Of a DNA stretch of 64,000 bases, positions 49,880 through 62,941 are shown in pieces. This DNA is from Sindora glabra (lineage: Eukaryota > Streptophyta > Magnoliopsida > Fabales > Fabaceae): NCBI GenBank assembly GCA_020226215.1, contig CM035230.1:7959501-8023500 (forward strand), in the 5' to 3' direction. The notes beneath the pieces are model-generated. The model saw only the letters and a program-made list of their open reading frames with translations, was not told the origin of the DNA and made no database searches. Every line of letters begins with the position of its first letter. The stretch's first letter is position 1. Both the position numbers and the translations under genes were made by a program.

Positions 49880-51060
49880 CATCAATCTCGCATTATTTCT
49901 TGTAACCATAGTTCAAGGGAAATTTTTCAAGGTGCTTATACCTAAATTATATATGTTTAAAACATATATAAGGAAACAAATTATGGACAAAATATAGTAA
50001 ATTAACATATATTATGAAAATAATAATTTAAAACATGAGAGCAAATGAAAAACATAAAAAAATGTTGTAATACACATTATCTACTCATAACATAACTAAT
50101 ACTCTTGAGCTTGACTTTGCTATACTTCACATACAATCAACCAATACTTGTAGAATAAGCTTTCTAACCTTCTATAAGCATTAAAATGACAAATATAGCA
50201 TACATTGTCTCATGGAAATACTAGATAACTAATATATACTCTTATATCAAAAGTCCCCAAATCAAACCCTAAGCACTAACATAATAAAAATCTGATCTTT
50301 GCTATTCATCATCTAAATTAAGTTCATCTAATTTCTAAACAAGAGAATGAACAATGTGATTATCTCATTACAGCAAAAAGATGAAGATTTTGAAGTGGGT
50401 TAGCTTTAGGTTTACCGTTAAACCATTCCTAAGAGCATTAAACTAGTAAAATCCTAAAATGACTAGTATTTCAGCAAGAATCAAAGGTAAAATGAAGGAA
50501 TTTACGTGAAAACAAGAAACAAATTGGTTAATCTTCATTAAGTATGAGTGAAAGAGAGAGAATAAGAAAAAAAAAGCTAAGTTAAGGGAGATTTTATGCA
50601 TTTTTCTTCTAGATTAAGTGGTGAAGAAAGGGGTGTTGTATGCAATTATGGGCTTGAACTTCCTTATTACTTTATTTCCATTTATATTAATTAAGTATAT
50701 GCCCTAATTTGTCTTTAACTTTTATTTTACTCTCCATCTACTTAAAACATAAATATAAATAAGAAAATAAATCCCATTTGGATTCAAATAAAATATCAAG
50801 AAAATTAAAACCCAAGAATAAAGTTAAATTTTAGGTTCTAGTATGAAATTACATATTTTAGAGATATTGTCATTTTTCACCTTTTTAAAAAGCCATTTAA
50901 AGATTTCTAAAAATTCATTAAACATAATTTTGAAAGCAAACAATATCAAATTAACTAAAACTAAAATTTTTCTTTTTTAATAAATATATATCGCTCTCTT
51001 TATAAGTACCTAAAGATAGAAGAGTTTATAAGAACAAAGCTAGCTTTTCTTGTAATACCT
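49880..51060 (-). repeat. Second copy of the gypsy LTR family seen at 3.4-6 kb
   Basis: Collinear with about 4.9-6.0 kb in the same orientation. Matching landmarks are ACACATTATCTACTCA (5018 and about 50072), AATAAGAAAAT followed by CCC(A/T)(A/T)TTTGGATT (5715 and 50760) and AAAAATTCATTAAA (5869 and about 50909). Divergence is high and ends are unclear. No internal retrotransposon sequence is attached, so it is a solo LTR or fragment. Confidence 0.6.
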
Positions 51061-51099
51061 AATGAAAAAGGGCTAAATAGATGGAAATATCAAAATTAA

Positions 51100-52878
51100 G
51101 TCAAATAGGGTGTATTGTTTGTTGGCAAAAAATTACTAAAAATACTTATTTTTATTAGTAAAAGTATTTATTAATAATGACAAAATTCTATTAGAAGTTA
51201 TTTAGAGAAATTTGAGAAAAATTGAGTATTTAAGATCCAAAGCTGATAAAATTTAGGAGCAAATTAATATTTTCACTCAAGAGCATCCTAAAAGAACCCA
51301 AAGTAGTAAAATTGAAATTTTGGACACATCCATAATGATATAAACATCCACTAAGGGGAAAAAGGGGGAATTTAGTTTAGTTGAGTGCTTTAATGTAATT
51401 ACCAAATAAAGATAATAATTATAATTAATTAAGGAAAAGATGATTGGAGGAAATAATATATTTTAATAATATTCTTAGTCATCAAGTAAAGGAATATCCT
51501 AAAGAATTTAGAATAAGAATATTCTAAAGCATATATGCTTATATGATAAGTTTAGGATAGAATATACTAGGAATGATGTTTTAGTGAAAATATTTCTTGC
51601 ATAAACCTAAAGCTACTTTGAAAGCAAGAAATGGAAAGAATATACCTAAAGCATCATGCTAACATGATAAGTTTTAATGACAATATTCCTAGAAGTTATG
51701 CTAGGATGATGCAAGCTAGATAATGTAATCCTAGATTATTTCATCTTTTTGGTCACTTGGGAAGCAACCATATTTTTTCTATAAATAGCCAACTTGAGTT
51801 CATTTCCTCGCACACTAACAAAAGGCCATGGCTAGATAAAGAAATAGGAGAGAAGAATTGAATCCTTGAGAGTTCTAGCTATATTCTAGAGAGATTATGC
51901 TAATTTCTTGGGTATTCTTGAAAGTTAATTAGAGATAGAAAATCTTTTAATCTCTTAGTGAAGGTAGAAGCCTATAAATCTCCATGAATTCATCTTTTTT
52001 TAATAGTTCTTTTTTTAAATTCTTCACTAATTTCATATTATCTTAGATGATACACTTCAAATTCTTGGTGAACGGAATAAGTTCCACAAACATCCTTGCG
52101 TAAGTAGAGACACATACTTTTTCTTCTTAGTTTTCTTTCTTAATGACATTTATATATGAAATGTATATCTACTTTGGTAGTTAATGGTGTGCTAAAGCCA
52201 TGATTATCATGATGGATTAGTATGAAAAGTAACTTTTCAAATTTTTATGATAAAAAGATGAAAGTATTGATTTTAAAAATGATTTCTTCAGAATGACAAA
52301 GTTTTGGAAACATGATTTTTCATGGAATTGGAAGAAAAATTTTGAAGAGAGAATAAATTGAAACTCTTAAGTTTTCTATGACAAAAAAGAGAAATTATAT
52401 TTTTATTACTCAAAATATGTTATGCTATAGTCTACCTTGTGTTAAAAATGAAACAATGTATGAAAAATTAAGTTTTAAAACTAAAATGGATTTAGTTTTT
52501 TTTTCCTCATATCATCTCAACAACAATAAAGAATAGATCATGGGCCACAACATATCTCACAAACATGTAATATACAATCATAATATCAATTCAAATAACA
52601 TCCTCACTTAAACCTTCCTTTGCTATGCTTTGAAAGGTGAAGAATTGTTAGTTTATATCATTAAAATTGGTTTCTAAATATAAATATTTGTCATTTGGTG
52701 GATCTATAGTGGCATAAGTTAAACGTAAGCTTCCAGACCCTTGGGTGATGTGGTTGCTTATGAAGTGTTGAGATTTATGGGAAGCAAAATAAACCATTAA
52801 TGTTAAGAGAATTTTCCATTACTTTACTAGAATTTGCACATATCGAGTGGTAAGATGTTGATACTTTTGCACCATACT
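51100..52878 (+). repeat. Putative plus-strand LTR fragment
   Basis: Non-coding DNA with a strong TATA motif CTATAAATAGCC at about 51779 followed by a short leader-like region. It resembles the promoter layout of plant LTRs. No matching partner, primer site or target duplication was found. No gene frames. Confidence 0.3.
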
Positions 52879-52883
52879 CTTTT

Positions 52884-54327
52884 TGCTGAAAATCGCGCAT
52901 CATACATGCACAGCGGAATAAAATTTTTGCACGATTTCCACTAAGGATCCATGCGAATTTAGAACATCATAGATTAGGGATTAGGGTTTATACCTTTCGG
53001 CCAAAAATCTTCTGACCGCTACAGCAAGTCCGATCTGCTTCCAAATCACGAACCGGAATAGGAACCAGTAAATCAGATCACCAGTACAACATTTATGTGG
53101 CTGCACCTCTATGGTATCCACACGAACCCGTGAATCACCGATGAATGTCCGCTACACACACCGGTTGGAATTGATCTCCTTACACCTCGTAGTGCTAGCT
53201 AAGCCTTTTCAGGGATTTTGGTCAATGAGAGGTGCTAGGGTTTTCTATGCTTTTACTTGGGGTGCATGAATAAATAATAGTAATCCTATTATTACCCAAT
53301 AAGCCTATTTAAATAGGTGCATAGAAAAACCTAACCTATTTGGGCTTTATTTCATGTATAATTATAGGTTTACTATTGGGCCTTATAATATAACATGAAT
53401 TCCCAAATATTAAGCCCAAACAATTTGGTCCATTAATTCCAAATTCACTAGGCTCTAAGTGTGCGACCCCACAGGCTCTCATTATGTTGGCAAGGACCAT
53501 TAATCATATTAATTATCATAAACAATGATTGGTGTCTAGCAACACATCATTGTTACCCAAGTAATGTGAAAGTCGGTGATTTGACTAAACTTTTACACAT
53601 AATCATCATTTATGTCCTTTTGTCCTATATATCTAGATTGAGCACGAGACATGGACCGTGTCATTCCTGTATAGCCCAATCTTAAGGTTTCTTGATTCCT
53701 AAGTAAGCTGACTGAAACAAATGTAATCAACATCTCATGTCAATTCATCTGAGCATGGCTATGCATTTTCTCAACTTTACTTAATCAAGGGGCCCATAGA
53801 TGTTACTCCTGTTATATAGGAGGGACAAATCCCATCTTGATCACACAAACCCCTCTACATGATATGTAACATATCCAATATCTACCCTTGCATTCACTTA
53901 ACCATTAGTAACATAGAATAGCATCAAAATATGAAACTCATATGTAGGGAACCTTGGTGATCTCAGGTCAAAGGACCATATTAATAATGATCACTAAGAA
54001 CCACTTATGACACTCATATAACGATCCATGTAGTGTTCTTAATATGGGTCGGTCCAGTATACAAGTTCTCTAACTTGTACTCATGTGTAAATTTAATATC
54101 CCATATAAGTCTTCACACATGCTAGTCTTAACATATCAAAGTAACCTAATCCACAATGATATATAACTAGGGACATTTAAGAATACAGTTATTTTAAGGT
54201 TATTATTATAATTGAATATATTACGCAGATAATATATATAAATATAATAATTGGAATTGCCATTAAAATAACATGATTCAAAATTACAATCACCAATATG
54301 ATTGGTTTTAGGGCATATACACTAACA
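52884..54327 (-). mobile_element. Ty1/copia-type solo LTR, minus orientation
   Basis: On the minus strand it starts at 54327 with TGTTAGTGTATATGCCCTAA and ends at 52884 with TTTTCAGCA. It is 1,444 bp long. Flanks are CTTTT (52879-52883) and TTTTT (54328-54332), a probable target duplication with one change. It aligns with the plus-strand LTR at 34925-36290, including CCTAGTGAATTTGGAATT-type and AAGTGAATGCAAGGGTA-type blocks, so the two are one family. No internal region is present. ORFs at 53461-53685 and 54189-54386 are chance frames in the LTR. Confidence 0.85.
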
Positions 54328-54332
54328 TTTTT

Positions 54333-55231
54333 CACCGTTGCAATTTGAACAGGTCCATGTAGGCAACTCTCGTTTGTTAACGTCAAATAGGCTGATGACT
54401 TAGCTCCAAAGCAGATATCATTGGACCAAACCAGTGGTGTAATGTGGGGGTGTATTTGTGTGGGCTGTCATTCTTTCGGGTTATCAATAATAAGTTTTGG
54501 CTGCTAGAAGGTGTAGACCACCGAACTGCCCATTTTGTTAGGCTTTAGGCCATTTTTTAAAATGACATTGTTGTGGTTAATGAAATCAACAGATAGTTCG
54601 AGCTGCTTAAAAATTCATTGCTAATTGAACATTATATTTTAGGGGCAAATGGTATTGAAAATAGCAAAACCCACAACTAAAGGACTCATATAATTTTAAT
54701 TGAATTTTCATTTAATTTCTCTACTTGATTTTATATTTGTAAATTTGACTTAATTTATTTGCATAATTTTATTTGTAAGTTTATGCTTAATATATTTAAA
54801 ATTTAGATACCCAATAATTAATTAATGTTAAAAGAAAATGTGTTTTTTCGATTTGTTTATATGAATTAGTGTTTAGTTAATTGCCTATTTATGCATCAGG
54901 TTACTAACATAAACATATGTTACTTGTGAGTTCTCAAATAGAAAAAGGCTAAAAAAACTTAATATTGAATATATAAATTTATAATTATTAGATTTACCAT
55001 TTAAAATTTGTTTAGTGCTTATTTCTTTATTTCCCAAAAAAAGGAATAGGTTCAGCGTTGACTTATATTTTGAAATAAAACAGTAAAATTTGATGTCAAT
55101 TTAGGAATGTTGTTATCAAAGAAATGAAATATTTAATTAATTCATATCCATATGGCAAGGATTTGACTTATATTTTTAGATATCTTAGTTGAAAACAAAT
55201 TAGTATTTTATATGCTAAATCTTTGACAAAT
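54333..55231. other. Intergenic DNA, no gene seen
   Basis: About 0.9 kb. The first 300 bases (to about 54630) have more balanced composition and could be non-repetitive sequence; the rest is AT-rich. No open frame, splice pattern or repeat was recognised. Confidence 0.4.
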
Positions 55232-55902
55232 GCTCCATTTCGTGCAATAAATAAGTTAACTTATAACTTATTGATCTGGTCAATAAGTTATAAGTTAACC
55301 TTTAGAAGTATTTCTTATACTAGCTAATAAGCTACTCTAGGTAACTTATAAGTTCTGATTTAATAAGTTACCTACAGTAACTTATAACTTATAAGTTACG
55401 ATTTTTTTAAATTCTTTCCAAATCTATCCTTATTCTTTTTATTAATTTATAACAAACACTTTTTGTAATATAAAGTAAAATAATTTTTATAAAATATAAT
55501 TAATTATATTTTAAGTAATTATAATTTTATAATAAAAATTATAGAAGTAAATAAATATATAAGTTTATAAAATATAATTAATTAATTATTAAAAATTATA
55601 CTTTTATTTTAAACTTTTTAATTACATTAATATAATTTAATTTTTAGATAAATATAAATTATTTTAATTATATATGTATTTCTATTAATATGTCATTTTC
55701 TGTTATTTTGTAATTTCAACTAGTTTAACAGCTAATTTTATGAAGCATTTTAATTAGCTTATCATCTATCAGCTATCAATTATAAGCTATCAATTATCAG
55801 CTAACTCATTAACTATTAAGTAGCTTATCAGCTAACTTATCAACTATCAAGTAGCTTATCAGTTATCAACTAGTTTATTAGTTATTTATGTGAAACGGAA
55901 TC
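55232..55902. mobile_element. Hairpin-rich MITE
   Basis: About 670 bp between imperfect inverted ends (left CCATTTCGTGCAATAAATAA, right reverse complement CCGTTTCACATAAATAACT). Near the left end is a perfect 20-bp stem with a 5-base loop (55255-55299, stem GTTAACTTATAACTTATTGA). The right third repeats AGCTTATCA / TCAGCTA phrases many times, in both directions. Such pattern is common in hAT-type MITEs, but no 8-bp target duplication could be confirmed. The related element at 36535 shares the style. Confidence 0.55.
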
Positions 55903-57439
55903 AAAATTTTAATTAATAAAAATTAATATAAATTATTAAGGTTAATAATATATTATTTTTCTGATTATTAACTTATTGTATAAGGATAAAGACTTATCAA
56001 TAATTATATTACTATTATAAATATTTATTTATATGGATATCATAAAATATCTTTGACTTATCTATTAGTTATTAATTATTATAGTTAAGATTTACTTAAT
56101 ATTTAATTATAATTAATAATAGATATTTATTAATAAGTGATTATTAATTAAAGATATCAATTGTGATAGTTATCATTTAGTACTTAGGAAATCTAAAAGT
56201 TGTAAAAGAGTCTCTCCCTCTATATGTTATTTAATTCTCTTTGTTTATTTTTTTACTATTTTAATTTTATTTTTATGACATATTATTAGTACGATATTAT
56301 TCACGAGCAACTTGTAAAAGGCCATAACTAGAATTAGCTTTTCATGAACCACTTCATGCGTATAGGCCAATTTCATATGTTCCCCAATTTTCCACTGTCC
56401 AATTTCTTGTTAATCGACAAAGGCCAAGATTAGAAAATAGATGGTAATTTGGCTAACAAACACATTGTCAATAACAAAACCAAGATAATGTTTTTCCTCA
56501 CCATTTTGGCTTTTCTTTAGTGCAAAACTATATTATATGCTCTAACTTGCTTTCTTGTATTAGTTATGTTTTGAACAAGACTTCCAGGTCTAGATAATTT
56601 ATCTGGACATGAATACTTAAAAAAAAAGGAAAATCATATATCCTGTAACTTCAGTATGTGCTTATTGTTCCTCTTTTATTTTCTAAATTTATGTCTCTAT
56701 TGAGGTCACCACATTCTCTAATTTTATTTATTAAAAAAATTAGAATTATGAAAATGAAGTTAAGTATTATTTCACTTATATTTTATAATTATAATTAATC
56801 TGGATTTGTTTTGATAAGTGAAATTGAAAAGTTATAATATGTCAAATAATTAAAGAATGTGGATTGAATCAAAGGGTAGAGAACAAGGTTCTTGTTTTTT
56901 ATATACATCTATTGTACATCTATTATCAATAAAAAAGATTTGAAATTCAATATCTTGATAATTATCCCACTCAGTTTCATTGGAATTGTTGCTATTGCAT
57001 TTTCTTCCCAACATTTTCTATGGTAAATTTTTTATCTACAACAATGTTGGAGGTGGTAAAGGTCATTTATATGAGATTTAAGAACTTTCTTATTATTTAA
57101 GATAAGAATTACTTATCCTAAGGTAATGATTTTCTTTTATCATCAAAGATTGAAAATAAAGTATCTTAAAAGTTAAAAGATTCTCTTCTCATTTTTAATC
57201 AATTTAAAAAGAGAGATACAAGAATTAATAAAAATAAAATTTCATATATTATTTTTTTCCTTCTTCTTTATCAATTAAATCATCTATTTTTCTCTCTTTC
57301 ATCATCATGCAATTACTTCTCCATTTATGTCTTATTATGACTAAAAACAATAATAAATGTTTGATGAAAAATATGAAACTCATCTAATTGATCTCATTGT
57401 ACTTCCTGAAGTGAATACATCATTAATTTAATTTTTTAT

Positions 57440-60158
57440 GAAAAATATGAAAACCTACATAATTAGTTTCATTACATTCCCTAGAGTGATTGATTTTATG
57501 CCTTATGGTAGCTAAACAAAATTATGAGTTTTTAATGAAAAAGTATGAAACCTATCTGACTAGTTTTACTACATTCCTAGAAATGAATGCCTTAATGATT
57601 AGGAAGTTTAAATATGGACAAGATCATAGTTATAATTGTGTAAGTGGAAAAGATCAAATTAATTTATACAATCATAGTAGTTATAAGACTAAATAATTTG
57701 TCTTTATCACCAGAAGTTGGAGAATATAATAATAAAAAGATTATAATAATAACTTAATAAGTTATGAAAGTCTATGTTATTAATGTGATGTAAAAGGTCA
57801 TCGAAAGTTCTAAAAGTATATGCTACCCAAGTGGTACAAGAGGGCAATGTTGATAAAAATAATGCTCTCAATCATCATTCTTATGATATACCACATTTCA
57901 ATGTGATAAATTTTTTTGAACATTTCAGAGAAAGGCTTGATAATTTGATTGGATATGATAGTAACTAATTTTGTTTTTTTATTGAATTAATATTAAATAT
58001 TTATCTTTTATGGATAGTGCATAAATACACACCATTCTTAAGAATTGGAAATAATTTTCCTAATTAGTAAGTGGTGAAAACTATGTCAGTATGATATTTG
58101 GTAATACAAAGTTAATTGAATGCCCCTGAAAAGCTAATATAATTTTGTCAAGAGGTATGAAATGCTTATAGATGCATTATAGTCATTGAAGATATTGAAT
58201 AAGTTTTAAAAATATATGATGAAATAAATAGTACATTGAGTGAATAAGATATTGAATATCTTAAATCAGAAAAATGTGTTACAAAAGTCATTATTATTTT
58301 TTTATATGTAGTATACATATACAAAACTAATTGAAAGAATGATAAACCAGAAGTTCACTAACCAAAATATCTTTACTATATGGCATGATCAGATGGATTA
58401 TCTAAAATCAATAATGATACAAAAAGTCATTGAAAATTTATAAGATTTATATTGAAGGACCAGAAAATTTTTCAATTTAATAAATTTTTATATGATACTT
58501 GCTCTTAAGGTAATTTAATTATAAGGCATTAAGGCCATTACTAGTTAAAGTTAGGACCGGATTCTTAATATTTTAAAATGAATATAAGGTGATATATGTT
58601 AATTTTTCTACTATGTAGACTATTTGAGTGTCTTATAATTTTAGTCACATATGAATTTGTTATCATTTGCAACCTAATGTTTATAAGATTACTAACTCAA
58701 ATAATTTGATTTTAAGTATAATTTTCTAATTATGTAATTAAGATAACATGTCTTGATAATGCTAATAGATTTATATCCAAATTATCATGTTCCAATAGGA
58801 ATGACTATTGAATATTCTAAAGTATGTTTACACGTAAAATGATTTAACTAGAATAATTTTAATATCCCAAATTATTAGTTGTATTATTATTCAAGAAAAT
58901 AAAATTCCCTTCATTATTTTAAGGGACATGCAACTTTACATGTTGCAATACATGTACACATCGAATTAAAAAGTTATAGTTACCCCCTGTAATTAACTTT
59001 GGTAAGAAGTTAAAAGATTTTTTTTTATAGTGTGTAAGATATTTCATTCTACCACAATGCGCATATATGATCTTGAAAAATGATAAAGAATATAAGTTTA
59101 TATGTGAAACTATATTCCTAAAATTAGGGAGAGAAAATATATAGCTATAGAAATAATGTGATATACAATCATCTTGATCCTTATACAAAATGATATAAAC
59201 TAGAAGTTTATAACATGATTAATTTATAAAGTATAGAAAATTACCATATATATTATTGACCAAAAAGAAATAAGTAAATATTATATTTTAGTTGCAAATG
59301 CTTTTATTCAGATTAATGTCCAAGCACACCAATCTATTTTTCAAATTAGTTTTTGAACATACTTGAAGTATGATAAATCTATTATTTTCAAATACAAATA
59401 TTGTCAAAATAAGAAATCAACAAATGAATAAAATAATCTGGAATTAATATTCTTAAAGAAATTTAAGACATAATGATAAACTTTTAGAAGAAGTTCAGAT
59501 ATTTAAAATTTATGAAAATAAAGAGATCTTAATTAATTATATTTACAATAAAAAATGAAGAAACAAAAGGGAAATAGTTATCGATAATGTTCACTCTAAT
59601 ATATAATATAGGACTCAAAAATCATGAAAAATAGTGATTAGTGAAGATCTTAAGTTTATAGAATGATGATATTTATTAGCTAAAGAGAAAAGATGCAATT
59701 CAGGTAGAAATGCAAAGTTTAAATTTACTTATAAAGTGAAGAAATACTGAGAAAGTGTTAAGCCTAAAAAAGAAAAAAAACACCCTAAAGGTGTAAAGCT
59801 AATAAAGTACAAATATATAATTGTACCAAGATAATAAGAAAATTTTAGTTGGAAGAAGAAAGTATGATTTGTAACACAAGAGTTATTTATAAAGATTGTC
59901 ATTGGTTATGAGAAATATTTATTTTTATGAAGAAAAAACAATTTTTTTGGTAATATATCAAAACTTGATATGTATTTGATGGATTTAATAATATTCTACT
60001 TTACTTATGATAATTGAGGATGATATTATAATCCTCGAAGTATTTTTTATGTTTAAAACATGCAATTTAAATATTTCAGAAATACATTTAATTCAATTAC
60101 AAAAATTTCTATATGAATTTAAGACAAATGTGTTACAATCATTTTAGTAAATATTTGT

Positions 60159-60194
<36 letters not shown>

Positions 60195-60760
60195 ATCCGT
60201 TGTGTTGTTATTTGAGTGTGAATTATTGCATATGTTCATAGTTTGAAAATTATTGAAACTCATGAAAAGTTTCCAAATGTAACAAAGTATTTGAAAAAAA
60301 AAGAATTTAAAATAAAAATTTTTGAAAAAATGTGTTTTATCTTAACTTTCAGATCAAGTATTTAAATGATAGAATATTTATCTATTAAAATGGAAATATC
60401 ATTTTATATGAATAAATCACATTCATTAAATGCCCAAAAGATTGTTAAATCACTTGGTACTGATATGAATTTAATTCAAACTCCAAAGAATAATGAAATA
60501 TTTCATAGTTTCAAAGTATCATATGTCAATGCAATTGATGTACTAATATATCTTGCTAATTACACATGTCTTATACAATTTTTTGGACAGTTTATTAGTA
60601 AAATATAATTATTTTCCAACCAAAAAATATTTGAATAAAACTAAAGATATCTTTTTGATATTTTTATAGAGCAATTTATATGAGATTATATTATTTGTAT
60701 AAATTTTAAGCCACAACAATTTAATTATGTAGATGCAAGATATTTGATACACACAAAATT
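57440..60760 (+). pseudogene. Copia gag-pol relic
   Basis: Conceptual translation shows copia landmarks in order, broken by dozens of stops and frameshifts. The gag tail (YEFLMKKYETYLTSFTTF) is at 57524. The CCHC knuckle (CDVKGHRKF) is at about 57787, then MLPKWYKR. The protease start (MDSA*IHTILKNWK) is at 58013. The GAG-pre-integrase region (INQKFTNQNIFTIWHDQMDY) is at about 58343. The linker before RT (VANAFIQINVQAHQSIF) is at 59288. The RT opening (PKGVKLIKYKYIIV) is at about 59784. The RT end and RNase H start (YVNAIDVLIYLANYTC) are at about 60523, then YVDARYL at about 60726. Integrase is barely visible. The high mutation load marks it as old. Confidence 0.8.
60163..60192. repeat. (CA)15 microsatellite
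   Basis: Thirty bases of perfect CA inside the decayed RT region of the copia relic. Confidence 0.95.
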
Positions 60761-60784
60761 TAATTTTATATTATTATTTTTGTT

Positions 60785-60796
<12 letters not shown>

Positions 60797-60860
<64 letters not shown>
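60797..60860. repeat. (TA)32 microsatellite
   Basis: Sixty-four bases of perfect TA, the longest simple repeat in the window, between the pol relic and the polypurine tract. It produces a false tyrosine-isoleucine ORF on the minus strand. Confidence 0.95.
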
Positions 60861-60863
<3 letters not shown>

Positions 60864-61799
60864 TGCAACTTGATATGTGGTGTGAATTTTAAAAAATAAG
60901 CTTTAACAAAATTCATAAAGGGAGAGTTAAATTCATGCTGCACCATTTTTCTTTTCTTCACTATAGTTTTGTCCTATTGAGTTTTCTTACCAAGTTTTTT
61001 AATGAAGCAAATTATGTGTTAAAAGAATAATGTATTCCTTTTCCTTTACTAGAATTTTTTGCAAGGCATATTCTTTATAAAATAAACATTTAAAAAAAGT
61101 ATTATAAATATTTAGAAGTTAATTATTGTAATTGATATTTACTTAATATTTAATTATAACTAATAATAGATATTTGTCAATAAGTGATTATCAATTAGAG
61201 ATATCAATTGTAATAGTTATCATTTGGTGCTTAGGAGGTCTATAAATACTAAAGGTAATAAAAGAATTCGATATATTCATAAATAAGAAAATCTTCTCCT
61301 TTCTTTTTGCTATTCTATTCTCTTCATCTATTTTTCTACAATACTACTTTTATTTTCATAACAATTACTAAATTTTATATCAAACTATTTTTTTAGTTAA
61401 TAATTTATGTAATTTTATAATTATTGAATAATAAATAATGATTATATTAATAATATAATTTCAATTATTACTATTTTATTATTTATTCAATATCTATAAT
61501 GAATATTCTTGCTATCATTAAAGGGGTTTTGCTATTTAGTATTATGATATCAATGTCATGAATGATTAGCATTTCATTATTATTATTATTTTCGAGTTAC
61601 TCATTATTATTACTTTTTAGTAATACAACTTTATTAATATTATTATAATTATTTTATGACTATTTTTAATAAATATTTAATAGTTGAATTGAATTATTAA
61701 TTATCTTATAATTCAATTAATTCTCTCTAAGTGAATGAATGTGAATACATCTGATTATTTATTATTTCTAATTTAATCTTATTATATATTGAACCCAAA

Positions 61800-62852
61800 A
61801 ATATTAACACTCAGATATAAAATAAGTTAAAAGCAATAAGCATATCACTTTGTTTCACCTACTCAATTACTTAAGTGGGTGTGAAGCCCGTAACATACAG
61901 AGCACGAAAATGAGGTTTGAAAGCATTACTAGTCCTCTGATTTGCATGTGAATATGTGAGCGAGGGATGGACAGCCCATGGTGTGCGACGACAGCATTCC
62001 AGTGGTTTCTCCTACATGAACATCATATGACACAACAAAACCCCAACTTTTCCTGAGCATCATATAATCCTATAATATTGAACAAACAGAGGGCTACTAC
62101 ACTTTGCCAAACTAATCCCCAACTTTTCATTGGACAAAAAGACCATAACAGTTACACCACACTGATGCGGCTGTAAGACCGGAAGCAATCAATCTTCACT
62201 CCAATTAGACAACAGAGACCGTAGAAACCACGGACCATATCTACAGTACAAAAAACATCATTTGACGATACACAAAAAACATGACCCTGCCACAACACAT
62301 TAACCTCCCAGCGCTGACGACGGCATACGTCCTACTTGGCTGTACACATCCTACTTGGCTGCCCAATCTCATCAAACCACTTGGACCCCACACACCCGCT
62401 CCCTCTCCTATCTTCTGCACTGCTACTGTCCACGCAATTGCTGGCTGAGACGTCCGAAACAGATACTGCACCAAATAGACCACGATCAACAGAATTAACA
62501 CCGTATCACTTGCATGCGAATTCAGAATGTCAAGACACTGGGTCCGCAAGATTGCACAATAATAATAATAATAATAATAATAGTGAACAATTTGTTGATA
62601 TATAGGCAATCATGCCTGCAATAAAGTCAGGTTTTTAACAAAATGACACACAGGAAATTCAGATAACTTGCAATCACTACAAACACCTATTACAACGCAT
62701 TTGTGCCAGAAATATTACCAGTTTCCATCTACCCCATTTTTATACCTGAGAGCATGAATCTGCGTATGTTATCTGTTTTCAGATATCAATGATTTTTTAG
62801 ATTGCCGGACAACAGATAGCATGGGTCTACAGAAAAACCCCTCATGATCATC
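61800..62852. other. Unique-looking DNA, possible 3' UTR or terminal exon of a minus-strand gene
   Basis: Composition is more balanced than in the transposon areas. At 62241-62609 there are overlapping open frames on both strands. The minus frame (122 residues) has a hydrophobic stretch (LILLIVVYLVQYLF). The plus frame (62336-62605, 89 residues) ends in an asparagine run caused by the (AAT)n repeat at 62558-62581. A minus-strand donor-like GTAAGA at 62856 could join the exon at 62857-62941 to an acceptor-like AG just before 62515, giving the 122-residue frame as a tail, but this is unproven. Non-coding 3' UTR is equally likely. Confidence 0.3.
62558..62581. repeat. (AAT)8 microsatellite
   Basis: Eight perfect AAT units, seen directly. 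Confidence 0.95.
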
Positions 62853-62941
62853 TTACTTTTGACCTTTCTGCCACAAAATAAGACTGCTCCGATCAATCTT
62901 CCATAGACCTCTTGTATCAACATCAAACCATCTAATACGGG
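62853..62941 (-). CDS. Possible terminal coding exon of an unknown gene
   Basis: On the minus strand an acceptor-like TATTTAG at 62948-62942 is followed by a frame reading RIRWFDVDTRGLWKIDRSS and then LILWQKGQK, ending in TAA. The residue mix (Trp, Asp, Arg) is strikingly protein-like compared with the surroundings. I do not recognise the family. The stop overlaps a good splice donor (AAAA|GTAAGA), so the exon could continue into the 62.2-62.5 kb region instead of ending. Upstream exons would lie beyond 62.95 kb; none was seen with confidence up to the window edge. Confidence 0.35.

Larger units (their letters stand above)
55905..61799 (+). mobile_element. Ty1/copia retrotransposon, heavily mutated
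   Basis: Two direct repeats bracket a copia coding relic: 56060-56200 and 61125-61235 share TTTACTTAATATTTAATTATAA and GATATCAATTGT(G/A)ATAGTTATC, then TTAGGA(A/G)(A/G)TCTA. These are the clearest parts of the 5' and 3' LTRs. The 5' LTR probably ends at CCCAACA (57007-57013). A polypurine tract AAAGGGAGAG (60917-60926) precedes the 3' LTR, which has a TATA box at about 61241. Outer limits are approximate. The next entry covers the coding relic. Confidence 0.7.

Noticed and set aside
34925..54327. The two related copia LTRs as the two ends of one giant element
   Set aside because: They are in opposite orientation and each has its own flanking 5-base repeat, so they are independent solo LTRs.
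60725..60961. 78-residue minus-strand ORF
   Set aside because: Most of it is Tyr-Ile repeats encoded by the (TA)32 microsatellite.
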